Source of the DNA: Thermococcus indicus
GTDB lineage: Archaea > Methanobacteriota_B > Thermococci > Thermococcales > Thermococcaceae
Length of the DNA stretch: 64,000 nucleotides
Reading direction: 5' to 3'
Assembly (NCBI RefSeq): GCF_006274605.1
Contig: NZ_CP040846.1
Coordinates: 1,247,041-1,311,040 of the forward strand
A program made the position numbers and the translations under genes. Positions 16,913 through 24,297 of this stretch are shown in pieces. The notes under the pieces were generated by a model that was not told where the DNA came from, searched no databases, and was given only the letters and a program-made list of their open reading frames with translations. How positions within the stretch are numbered: the first letter of the stretch is position 1; each line of letters opens with the position of its first letter.

Positions 16913-18835
16913 TCAAACCTTCCTGATCTCGACCCAGGTTGAATGATAAGCGGAGCCGTTACCATACCTTTCGACGGTTTCATCCCCCGTCAGGAAATTC
17001 GCGTTCCAGCCGAGAAGTCTAACCCAAAATGCCTTGTAGAGCATCACAACCCCTTGAGGAACGTCCTCCGTAAGCCGGGCCTCCGTTCTGATGCTCCCGT
17101 TGTCGTTGAATACCTCGATGGTGTCCCCGTCTTCAATGTCTCTCTCAGAGGCATCGGCAGGGTTGATGTAGAGGTAGGGGTCAATCATTCCGTGTGTGTT
17201 GTGGTACTGGCTCGTTATCGTCATTCTGTGTGTTGGGGTGAGGAGCCGGAGGGGATACTTCCCCTCGAACTTCCGGTACTCTGGAAACGGACTCAATCCT
17301 CTCCGAACTGCCCTTTGAGAGTAGAACTCGATTTTCCCGCTTGGCGTCTCCCACTCCTTTGGCTTTTCTGGAACTTTGACGAAGCCCTTGGCCTTCAGCT
17401 CCTGCCAACTCAGTCCGTTGAGTTCGAGAACCTTCTTTACGATCCCCTCGTCGCTCTCGTAGAGGTAGGGGTTGTTTATTCCAAGGGCCTTCGCCAGAAG
17501 CCTCGTTATCTCGCTGTTGCTCTTGCCGTAGAGCCTTGCAACGGGTTCGTTTAAAGCCACGTGGCGGTGGTAGTAGGAATCTGCTATGTCCAGGCGCTCA
17601 AAGAAGGTGTTCGCGGGAAGAACGACGTCGGAGTAGAGGGCCGTATCAGTCAGAAAGATGTCGTGTGTAACCACGAAAACGTCGCTTTCTCTTAAAGCCT
17701 TCCTCAGCAGGTTCTGGTTCGGCAGGCTTGCGAGGGGATTGGAGTTGTAGACGTAGAGGAACTTTACCTCGCCCCGTTCGATGTACTCCGCAAGCTTCAT
17801 CTGGGGGATTCTCCTGGCCGGTCTGGTTCGCAGAAAAGCGCCCTCGGCGTAGCTCTTGTCTATCGTCTTCATGTCGTAGATGAAGCCGAAGCGATGGCCC
17901 ACCAACGCTGGGAGAATCGAAATCGCCCTAACCGCCTCCCCACCAGCTAGGGAGCGCTGGAAGCCATAGCCGATGTGGATTATTCCCCTCTTCTCGGCGA
18001 ACTCCCTTGCGAAGGTTTCTATTTCCTCAACCCTTATCCCAGTCTCCCTGCTTACATAATCAAGCGATAATGTTTTTACATAATTCTTGAATTCTTCAAA
18101 GCCGTAAACGTTCTCGCGGACGAAGACTCTATCGTAGAGTTCCTCCTCGATTATAACCTTTGCAACTCCAAGGGCGAAGAGGACGTCGGTATCGGGCCTT
18201 ATCCGAAAGAACCTGTCGGAGCGCTTGGCCGTTTCGGTTCTCACAACGTCAACCGTCCAGATTTCGAGGCCGTGTTTTTTGGCGAAGGTGAATCCGTGCA
18301 GGTTCGTCCAGAAGGCGTTTATCCCCCAGTAGACGATGAGCTTCTGATTTTTGAGCTCCTCAGGATCCATACCGATTGCCGTTCCATAAACGTCCTTAAG
18401 CGCCTCCTGCCCTGCCCTGTCGCAGATACCGTAGTCGAGCATGGCGGTGTTGAGATAATGGAAGAGCCTCAGCGGGAAGGCGTAGTTGACAACTCCCCTA
18501 TCGCCGGCGTACTGATAAACGAGGACGCTTTCACTCCCGTGCTTTTCGATGATCTCCCTGAGCTTCGTGGCAACGAGTTCAATGGCTTCTTCCCAGCTTG
18601 TCTCCAGGAAGCTCCCGCTTCCGCGTTCGCCTGTCCTCACGAGAGGATTTTTGAGCCTGTCGTTGGCGTGGAACCATCTCGGAAGCAAAGCACCCTTCGG
18701 GCAGAGGAAGCCGGCCGTTATTGGGTGCTCAGGGTTGCCCTTAACCCTGAGCCGGCCGTCCTTCAGCTCGCTCACCATCGAGCATGTGTCGTAGCAGTCC
18801 CTCATGCAGACCGAGAACGGCATATGACATCGCAT
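16913..18835 (-). CDS. Molybdopterin (Mo/W) oxidoreductase, DMSO-reductase family
   Basis: A 640-residue catalytic subunit binding a bis-pterin Mo or W cofactor and one Fe4S4 cluster. The cluster ligands are C10, C14, C18 and C45 (CMRDCYDTC, then LCPKG). Later motifs include GICDRAG near residue 137, with a possible metal-ligand cysteine, SNPLASLPNQ, DVVLPANTFFERLD and the C-terminal pterin domain LLTPTHRMT...DGDTIEV. No twin-arginine signal is present, so it is cytoplasmic. No iron-sulfur or membrane subunit lies beside it, so electron partners are unknown. It is divergent from ribD over a short region with a palindrome. Substrate cannot be assigned. The transcript may be nearly leaderless (TTTATATACC at 18853-18862). 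Confidence 0.88.
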   Translation of the reverse strand: MRCHMPFSVCMRDCYDTCSMVSELKDGRLRVKGNPEHPITAGFLCPKGALLPRWFHANDRLKNPLVRTGERGSGSFLETSWEEAIELVATKLREIIEKHGSESVLVYQYAGDRGVVNYAFPLRLFHYLNTAMLDYGICDRAGQEALKDVYGTAIGMDPEELKNQKLIVYWGINAFWTNLHGFTFAKKHGLEIWTVDVVRTETAKRSDRFFRIRPDTDVLFALGVAKVIIEEELYDRVFVRENVYGFEEFKNYVKTLSLDYVSRETGIRVEEIETFAREFAEKRGIIHIGYGFQRSLAGGEAVRAISILPALVGHRFGFIYDMKTIDKSYAEGAFLRTRPARRIPQMKLAEYIERGEVKFLYVYNSNPLASLPNQNLLRKALRESDVFVVTHDIFLTDTALYSDVVLPANTFFERLDIADSYYHRHVALNEPVARLYGKSNSEITRLLAKALGINNPYLYESDEGIVKKVLELNGLSWQELKAKGFVKVPEKPKEWETPSGKIEFYSQRAVRRGLSPFPEYRKFEGKYPLRLLTPTHRMTITSQYHNTHGMIDPYLYINPADASERDIEDGDTIEVFNDNGSIRTEARLTEDVPQGVVMLYKAFWVRLLGWNANFLTGDETVERYGNGSAYHSTWVEIRKV

Positions 18836-18869
18836 TTAGGAACATATAATCGGGTATATAAACATTACT

Positions 18870-18889
18870 TTGTTCCAAATTAGGAACAA
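18870..18889. promoter_or_regulatory. Palindromic operator between ribD and the oxidoreductase gene
   Basis: TTGTTCC and GGAACAA are perfect 7-base arms around AAATTA. Further half-sites GGAACA occur at 18839 and 18904. The palindrome lies just upstream of both divergent TATA regions. It is a candidate site for the archaeal riboflavin regulator RbkR, by context only. Confidence 0.6.
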
Positions 18890-18921
18890 AAAGCTTAAAA
18901 TTTTGGAACAAAACTTCGACC

Positions 18922-20004
18922 ATGAGCACCGGGGATGGAAAGTTCATGCGTCTGGCACTTGAGCTGGCAAAGCGAGGAGATGGTTGGGTTAATCCAAACC
19001 CAATGGTCGGTGCTGTCATAGTGAAGGATGAAAAAATCATTGGTCTTGGATGGCACCGGAACTTTGGTGGAAGGCACGCCGAAGTTAACGCGATAGAGGA
19101 CGCCAAAAGGAAGGGCCACGACGTTAGAGGAGCGACGATGTACGTAACGCTCGAACCCTGCTCCCACTGGGGGAAGCAGCCACCCTGCGCTGACAGGATA
19201 ATCGAGGAGGGCTTCAAGCGCGTTGTGGTAGCGATGGAAGACCCCAATCCCCTCGTGGCCGGCAGGGGGATCGAGAAGATGAGGAAGGCCGGAATAGAGG
19301 TCGAGGTAGGCGTCCTAGGGAGGGAAGCAAGGAAGCTCAACGAGATTTTCATCAAGTACATAACCACCGGAACCCCCTTTGTCTCGATAAAGCTCGCCTT
19401 GACCCTTGACGGCTTCATCGCGACCGAAAACGGCTCCTCACAGTGGATTACTGGAGAAGAGGCGAGGCTGAAGGTTCAAGAGCTCAGGAAGAGGCACATG
19501 GCTATAATGGTCGGCTCTGGAACGGTTCTGGCAGACGATCCAAGGCTCAACTGCCGGCTTGAAAACTGCCCGGAGAAGGTGAAGGTAATCCTCGACCGCT
19601 CCGGAAGGGTTGCGGAAGCAATCAAGGCGGGAAGGAGGTTCAAACTCTTCGAGGACGGGAGGGCGATATTCTTCACCGAGAGGCCGGAACTCTTCGAAGG
19701 CATAGCGGAGGCCTACCCGATAACGGAACCTGGAGAAATCCTGAGGAAGCTCGGTGAGCTGGGGATAGACAGCATTCTAATCGAGGGTGGAAGGATAGCG
19801 TGCGAGTTCTTAGCTTTTGCGGACAAGTTCTACCTCTTCTACGGGCCAAAGCTCTTCGGAAACGGAATCAAGCCCTTCGAGTGCCTAAAGGTCGAGAACG
19901 CCGACTATGCCCTTCTGCTGAGGATCGAGTCCATTGAGAGGCTCGGCGAGAGCTTTCTTGTAACCGCCTATCCAGGTGATGGAGATGTTCAGCGGAATCG
20001 TTGA
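18922..20004 (+). CDS. ribD: Riboflavin biosynthesis protein RibD (deaminase/reductase)
   Basis: A bifunctional 360-residue enzyme catalysing two middle steps of riboflavin synthesis: deamination of the pyrimidine made from GTP, then NADPH reduction of its ribose chain. Residues 1-150 are the zinc deaminase with HAEVNAIE and EPCSHWGKQPPC. Residues about 150-355 are the RibG-type reductase (FVSIKLALTLDGFIA, then ILIEGG). It is the first gene of a four-gene operon, and ribE overlaps its 3' end. A fused bacterial-type RibD is unusual for archaea, where the path normally uses reductase-first enzymes, and supports ancient transfer into Thermococcales. Confidence 0.95.
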   Translation: MSTGDGKFMRLALELAKRGDGWVNPNPMVGAVIVKDEKIIGLGWHRNFGGRHAEVNAIEDAKRKGHDVRGATMYVTLEPCSHWGKQPPCADRIIEEGFKRVVVAMEDPNPLVAGRGIEKMRKAGIEVEVGVLGREARKLNEIFIKYITTGTPFVSIKLALTLDGFIATENGSSQWITGEEARLKVQELRKRHMAIMVGSGTVLADDPRLNCRLENCPEKVKVILDRSGRVAEAIKAGRRFKLFEDGRAIFFTERPELFEGIAEAYPITEPGEILRKLGELGIDSILIEGGRIACEFLAFADKFYLFYGPKLFGNGIKPFECLKVENADYALLLRIESIERLGESFLVTAYPGDGDVQRNR

Positions 20005-20542
20005 GGGGACGGGAAGGGCCCGCTACTCCTCCGGGAAGCTCTATGTCGAGTTACCCTTCGAGGTCGAACCCGGGGACAGCGTCTCCATTAACGGAGCCTG
20101 CCTAACGGTGGTCGAGTTCGATGGGAGGAGGGCGGTCTTCGACGTCGGCGAGGAGACCCTGAGGAGGACGAACTTGAGGGAAGCGCGAATTGTGAACCTA
20201 GAGAGGGCTTTGAAGCTCGGCGAAAGGCTCGACGGGCACATCGTTACGGGCCACGTGGACGGGACGATGCGCTTTTTAACTGTCAGACGCTCCGGGAACA
20301 CGACGTGGATGGCCTTCGAGATGCCACCCGAGAGATGGGGAGTGGCCGAGAAGGGCTCCATAGCCCTAAACGGAGTTTCCCTCACCGTTGCGAGGGTAGA
20401 AGCCAACCGCTTTTGGGTCCAGGTAATTCCGTACACCCTCAAAAACACCAACCTCGGTCTCCTGAGGCCTGGTGATAGGGTGAACTACGAGATTGACGTC
20501 CTGGCCAGATACGTGAAGCGCATCATGGAGGCGAGAACATGA
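19985..20542 (+). CDS. ribE: Riboflavin synthase alpha chain
   Basis: Forms riboflavin by dismutation of two 6,7-dimethyl-8-ribityllumazine molecules. The 185-residue protein has the two tandem lumazine-binding barrels: MFSGIVEGTG starts the first, and GHIVTGHVDG begins the second near residue 80, with NGVSLTVAR. ATG 19985 is chosen because bacterial-type RibE starts MFSGIVE and AGGTGA (19974-19979) is correctly spaced. It overlaps the ribD end by 20 bases and ribBA by four (ATGA), indicating translational coupling. Most archaea use an unrelated pentameric RibC, so this is a bacterial-type component. Confidence 0.95.
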   Translation: MFSGIVEGTGRARYSSGKLYVELPFEVEPGDSVSINGACLTVVEFDGRRAVFDVGEETLRRTNLREARIVNLERALKLGERLDGHIVTGHVDGTMRFLTVRRSGNTTWMAFEMPPERWGVAEKGSIALNGVSLTVARVEANRFWVQVIPYTLKNTNLGLLRPGDRVNYEIDVLARYVKRIMEART

Positions 20543-21699
20543 ACTGGGAGGAGATTAGGAAAGCGGTACTCGATGGGAAGCCGGTCGTTTTGATAGACGA
20601 CAGGAGGGAGTTCGAAGCGGATTTGATTTATCCCGCGGAGATTGCCTCGTCCGAGGTCGTCAGCTTCATGCTCTCGGCCAAGGGGCTTCTCTGCCTCACG
20701 ATGGACATGGACGAGGCTCTAAAGCGGGGCTTCTTCCCCCTCCCGAGCAAGGAGGGCGAAACGAACTTCCTGATTCCGGTCGATTACAGGGATACGTTCA
20801 CGGGGATAACCGCGGAGGAGAGGGCTTTAACCGCTCGAAAAATTGCCGAGGGGCTGGGCATCGAGGCCTTCCGCTACCCCGGTCATCTTCCGCTCCTCGG
20901 CGGGATTGGACTGAACAGGCGCCGCGGTCACACCGAGAGCTCGCTGGAGCTGATGGGGCTCCTCGGCTTCAAACGCTACGCCCTGATAGTGGAGATTCTC
21001 GACGAGAAGGGCAATTCCCACAACAGGGACTACGCGCTCAACTTCGCGAGGGAGCACGGTTTGCCTGTCCTTACAACCGACGACGTCTGGAAGGAGTTCG
21101 TGAGGAGGAAGGGACTGATTAAAGTTTACGCCAACGCGAGGCTGCCGACGCGCTACGGCGAGTTCAGAATCATAGCCTTCGACAACGAGCTGGACTTCAG
21201 GGAGCACGTGGCGATAGTGAAGGAGCCCTACGGTGAGGTTCCGCTGGTAAGGATCCACTCGAAATGCCTGACCGGGGACACCTTGACCTCTCTCAAGTGC
21301 GACTGCGGCAGTCAGCTGGCCCATGCCCTAATGATGATAGCCCAGGAGGGGGGCATATTCCTCTACATGGACCAGGAGGGCAGGGGAATAGGGCTGAAGG
21401 AGAAGATAAAGGCCTACGAGCTCCAGGATAATGGCCTCGACACGGTTGAGGCAAACGAGGCGCTCGGCCATAAGGCCGACGAGAGAACCTACGAAGCTGC
21501 GTTTCAGATGCTCCGCGCTTTGGGAGTCTCCAAGGTCAAGCTAATCACCAACAACCCGGCAAAAGCCAAAGCCCTCGAGGAGTTCGGAATCGAGGTCGTC
21601 GAGACGGTTCCGGCCCCTGGGGAGGTTACGGAGCACAACAGACCTTACCTCAGGGTGAAGGCTGAGAAGCTCGGCCACAGGCTGCCCTTCGAGGTTTAG
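20539..21699 (+). CDS. ribBA: RibBA: DHBP synthase / GTP cyclohydrolase II
   Basis: A bifunctional 386-residue enzyme that supplies both precursors. Residues about 1-200 are 3,4-dihydroxy-2-butanone 4-phosphate synthase with the acidic loop DDRREFEADL, RRGHTE and the C-terminal helix. Residues about 200-386 are GTP cyclohydrolase II with zinc cysteines in HSKCLTGDTLTSLKCDC and the catalytic DQEGRGIGL. The acidic loop differs from the bacterial DDENRENEGD but keeps the metal-binding acids. Fusion RibBA is bacterial; archaea usually use GTP cyclohydrolase III. It is translationally coupled to ribE. Confidence 0.95.
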   Translation: MNWEEIRKAVLDGKPVVLIDDRREFEADLIYPAEIASSEVVSFMLSAKGLLCLTMDMDEALKRGFFPLPSKEGETNFLIPVDYRDTFTGITAEERALTARKIAEGLGIEAFRYPGHLPLLGGIGLNRRRGHTESSLELMGLLGFKRYALIVEILDEKGNSHNRDYALNFAREHGLPVLTTDDVWKEFVRRKGLIKVYANARLPTRYGEFRIIAFDNELDFREHVAIVKEPYGEVPLVRIHSKCLTGDTLTSLKCDCGSQLAHALMMIAQEGGIFLYMDQEGRGIGLKEKIKAYELQDNGLDTVEANEALGHKADERTYEAAFQMLRALGVSKVKLITNNPAKAKALEEFGIEVVETVPAPGEVTEHNRPYLRVKAEKLGHRLPFEV

Positions 21700-21710
21700 G
21701 AGGTGATTTG

Positions 21711-22172
21711 ATGGAGGTAAAAACAATCGAAGGGGCCTTTATAGGAAAGGGCCTAAGGATTGGCATCGTTGTTGCGCGCTTCAACGACCTCCTGACCGAG
21801 GAGCTCCTTAAGGGAGCACTCGACTGCTTCGAGAGGCACGGCGTCGATAGGGTGGACGTTGTGAAGGTCCCGGGTTCCTTCGAGATACCGCTTGCCGCCA
21901 AAAAGCTCATTGAGAGTGGGGGGTACGACGCGGTTTTAGCTTTAGGCGCCGTCGTGAGGGGGGAAACCAAGCACTTCGACCTCGTCGCGAACGAGGTTGC
22001 CAAAGGCGTAGCCAAGGTCTCCCTCGACAGCGGCGTTCCCGTAATCTTCGGTGTGATAACGGTCGAGGACGAGCTCCAGGGCTTCAACAGGGCGGGGGTA
22101 AAGAGCAACAAGGGCTTCGAGTATGCGATGGCAACGCTCGAGATGGCGAACCTCATGAGGGAGCTTCGTTGA
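21711..22172 (+). CDS. ribH: 6,7-dimethyl-8-ribityllumazine synthase
   Basis: Condenses the butanone phosphate with the ribityl pyrimidine to form lumazine, the substrate of RibE. The 153-residue protein has the family motifs RFNDLLTEEL, PGSFEIPLAAKKL and GAVVRGETKHFDLV, including the catalytic His. It likely assembles as pentamers or capsids. AGGAGGTGATTTG precedes ATG 21711, 11 bases after ribBA. With ribD, ribE and ribBA it completes the riboflavin pathway from GTP and ribulose 5-phosphate apart from the unassigned phosphatase step. Confidence 0.95.
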   Translation: MEVKTIEGAFIGKGLRIGIVVARFNDLLTEELLKGALDCFERHGVDRVDVVKVPGSFEIPLAAKKLIESGGYDAVLALGAVVRGETKHFDLVANEVAKGVAKVSLDSGVPVIFGVITVEDELQGFNRAGVKSNKGFEYAMATLEMANLMRELR

Positions 22173-22272
22173 GGTTAACCCGGTTGACGTCCTTTCAAAA
22201 CCGCCGGTTGTGGCGGTCAAAAACTCTGAAGATGGTCTTTAATTTTGTGGTGTCAATCAATCCGAAGAAACC

Positions 22273-22845
22273 TCAAGGGGCGATCCTTATTCTCTCGGCC
22301 GCGTCCCTCTCGACGAGAACCTTCCCGAGGCTCCTGGGGATGACGACGAGGTCGCCGGCCCTGAACGGCCCGTATTCCCTCAGCTCGGGGTCGAGTATCT
22401 TCGGAAGGTCAATCTTGATTATGTACGCCTCGCTCGGGGCCGTTCGTTTCAAGGGCTCTGCCGGGCTCTCCGGGACCCTCTCTGGAAGTTCCTCTTCCGC
22501 GACCTCGGGAACGGCAAGTTCCTCACGCTCAATGAAGGCCCTCAGAACCGTGAATATCTTCTTCTCCTCGGCCGTCAGCTCGCCGGGTATTCCTTCAACC
22601 GCCAGATCGACGATTTTATGGAGCCGGATTTTGATTATCTCCCGCATGAGCTTCTCAGCTATTCCCAGCTGGGCAAGGTAAAGCCTCTCCTCTATGTCCT
22701 CGCCCCTCTCGCGGGAGCTCTCCGCGCTGAGCTTTAGGGCTTTAATTAGGCTGTCGAACTCGCGGTAGAATTCCCCGTCCAGCTCCGTGAGGTCCGGAGA
22801 TGAAAGTTCCTGTTCTAGCAGTTCCCTGAGCTTGACGATGTCCAC
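22273..22845 (-). CDS. GINS complex subunit Gins15 (Gins51)
   Basis: Part of the GINS complex that links the MCM helicase with GAN/RecJ-like nuclease in the archaeal replisome. The 190-residue protein has an N-terminal helical A domain (about 1-105, with FYREFDSLI and LMREIIKIRLHKIVDLA), an acidic linker, and a C-terminal small beta B domain (about 140-190, YGPFRAGDLVVIPRSLGKVLVE). The A-B order marks the Gins15/Sld5-like type as opposed to Gins23. It follows the PCNA gene by about 40 bases on the same strand, a conserved arrangement in Thermococcales. Confidence 0.88.
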   Translation of the reverse strand: MDIVKLRELLEQELSSPDLTELDGEFYREFDSLIKALKLSAESSRERGEDIEERLYLAQLGIAEKLMREIIKIRLHKIVDLAVEGIPGELTAEEKKIFTVLRAFIEREELAVPEVAEEELPERVPESPAEPLKRTAPSEAYIIKIDLPKILDPELREYGPFRAGDLVVIPRSLGKVLVERDAAERIRIAP

Positions 22846-22886
22846 GCTACCACCAGCCGGACTAAATGGAATGAGAGGGGAAGAAA

Positions 22887-23636
22887 TCAGTCCTCGACGC
22901 GCGGGGCGAGGAGGAATATCAGCCTGCCCTCGTCCCTTATCGGGTACTCCATTTGGAGGGGCATCTCGTTGCCGAACCGGATTATGACCTCGTCGGCCTT
23001 GCCGATGCCCTTTATCATGTCCGCGAGGTAGCTGATTCCGTAGGCGCTCTTGGTTTCCTCCTCAACCTCAAGGTCGAGCAGGCCTTCGTCCTCAAGGGTG
23101 AGCTTTATTTCGACCTCGTTGGTCTCTCCCTCGGCGCGCATTATGAACTCGTTCTCGGTGGCTATGAACTTCATGGCGTCGCTGACAAGGGAAGCGTCCT
23201 TGACGGCCTCCTTGAGAACCTCACCGAGGACGATGACCTTGGCGGTGAACGGCAGCTCCGGGAGGTCGAGCTCAAGCTCCTCAACCTCGATGAGCGGGAG
23301 CTTGAAGGTTCTCTTGGCGGTGCCTTCGAAGGTGACCTCGAGGAAGTTCTCGTCGCCCTTTCTGAGGATAAGGGTGTCCTTGTTCTTGCCGCGCTTGAGT
23401 ATCTTCTTGAAGTGGTCCATGTTGATTCCTATGGTTTCCTCTTCCTCGACCTCGTACTTGGAGAAGATGCTCTCCGGGAGGTTGAGGTCGATGAGAACGA
23501 CCCTGCTCGGGTCCATCGCGCGCATTCCAATTCCTTCCTCGGTTATCTTGAAGGCAGCCTCGTCGATGAGGTTGCTCGCGGTGGCTATAAGATCGGCAAA
23601 ATCCTTGGCACCATCGAAAACTATTTCGAACGGCAT
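22887..23636 (-). CDS. pcn: DNA polymerase sliding clamp PCNA
   Basis: The 249-residue ring subunit that tethers polymerases, FEN1 and ligase to DNA. Both clamp folds are present. The N-terminal MPFEIVFDGAKDFADLIA, the interdomain connecting loop rich in acids (LDLPELPF) and the C-terminal LIFLLAPRVED, the PIP-box docking tail, are all clear. Length matches Pyrococcus and Thermococcus PCNA. It lies in a minus-strand block TFS, small protein, PCNA, Gins15, which couples transcription elongation and replication genes. Confidence 0.97.
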   Translation of the reverse strand: MPFEIVFDGAKDFADLIATASNLIDEAAFKITEEGIGMRAMDPSRVVLIDLNLPESIFSKYEVEEEETIGINMDHFKKILKRGKNKDTLILRKGDENFLEVTFEGTAKRTFKLPLIEVEELELDLPELPFTAKVIVLGEVLKEAVKDASLVSDAMKFIATENEFIMRAEGETNEVEIKLTLEDEGLLDLEVEEETKSAYGISYLADMIKGIGKADEVIIRFGNEMPLQMEYPIRDEGRLIFLLAPRVED

Positions 23637-23638
23637 CT

Positions 23639-23809
23639 CTACCCCTCCTTCAGTATATCGAGCATCAACCTAACCCTCTCTTTTCCGCGGAATAAATAAG
23701 CTTTTCCGTTGTCGGTGTCGGGTGTCCTCCGGTAGGCCTCTTCAAGCTCCTTCAGGGCCTTCTCTGCGAGCTTCCTGAGGGTTTCGCGCTCAAGCTCTTT
23801 CGCATTCAC
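23639..23809 (-). CDS. Small conserved-type protein between TFS and PCNA
   Basis: GTG 23809 overlaps the TFS stop by four bases, giving a 56-residue helical, basic-acidic protein (NAKELERETLRKLAEKALK to start, LMLDILKEG to end). It stops two bases before the PCNA start, so all three are tightly co-translated. It may belong to the Thermococcaceae-restricted DUF3216 family; I am not sure of that. Function unknown. The operon position suggests a role near the replication or transcription machinery. Confidence 0.65.
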   Translation of the reverse strand: MNAKELERETLRKLAEKALKELEEAYRRTPDTDNGKAYLFRGKERVRLMLDILKEG

Positions 23810-24138
23810 TCGTAGGCCCTCCAGACGTGGCCGCACTTGGTGCACTTGTAGAATATGGTGCTCGGCTCATCGCCGGCCCTCGTCTGCATCTCCCACCAGT
23901 AGGCGGTATCGTTGCCGCACTTCGGGCAGGTGACCTTGGTGGTCGGCAGGGTCGTGACGTCCTGCTCGACGACGATGATTCCCTCGTCGGGCTTGTGCTC
24001 GACCTTCTGGGTAATCTTTGTTTTCTCCCTATCTTTCTCTTCATCAAAGGGCTCCTCATAACCGCATGAGCGGCATACCCATACCTTCCTCTTCCTGTCA
24101 GGGAGCATGAGGTTACCGCACTTTGGACAGAACTTCAT
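23806..24138 (-). CDS. tfs: Transcription elongation factor TFS
   Basis: The archaeal TFIIS-like cleavage factor that rescues backtracked RNA polymerase. The 110-residue protein has two zinc ribbons: CPKCGN with CRSCGYEE (residues 4-30), and CPKCGND with CTKCGHVWRAYE (about 70-108). The tip of the second ribbon carries the acidic pair in AGDEPSTIFYKC that enters the polymerase active site. Length and motifs are standard. A GGAGGTG ribosome site precedes it. It starts the block leading to PCNA and Gins15. Confidence 0.95.
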   Translation of the reverse strand: MKFCPKCGNLMLPDRKRKVWVCRSCGYEEPFDEEKDREKTKITQKVEHKPDEGIIVVEQDVTTLPTTKVTCPKCGNDTAYWWEMQTRAGDEPSTIFYKCTKCGHVWRAYE

Positions 24139-24297
24139 TTTTTCACCTCCTTCAGCCGAGGGTTCGGTATGTGGGAGGAGAATAAAAAGTTTTGCCAGGG
24201 GTTGGCTCAGAGGAGGCCGTTAATTTTTGTCCTGAGAACCTCGTGAATGGGGATTACGCTCACTCATTTCTCGACGGGCCTTCCAAACACGAGGTTA

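Noticed and set aside
24139-24297. Two short minus-strand frames (ending VFGRPVEK and PIHEVLRTKINGLL)
   Set aside because: They look like tails of a lost gene but have no start, ribosome site or continuous frame. The region otherwise contains the TFS promoter (minus strand) and downstream part of the ATPase region.
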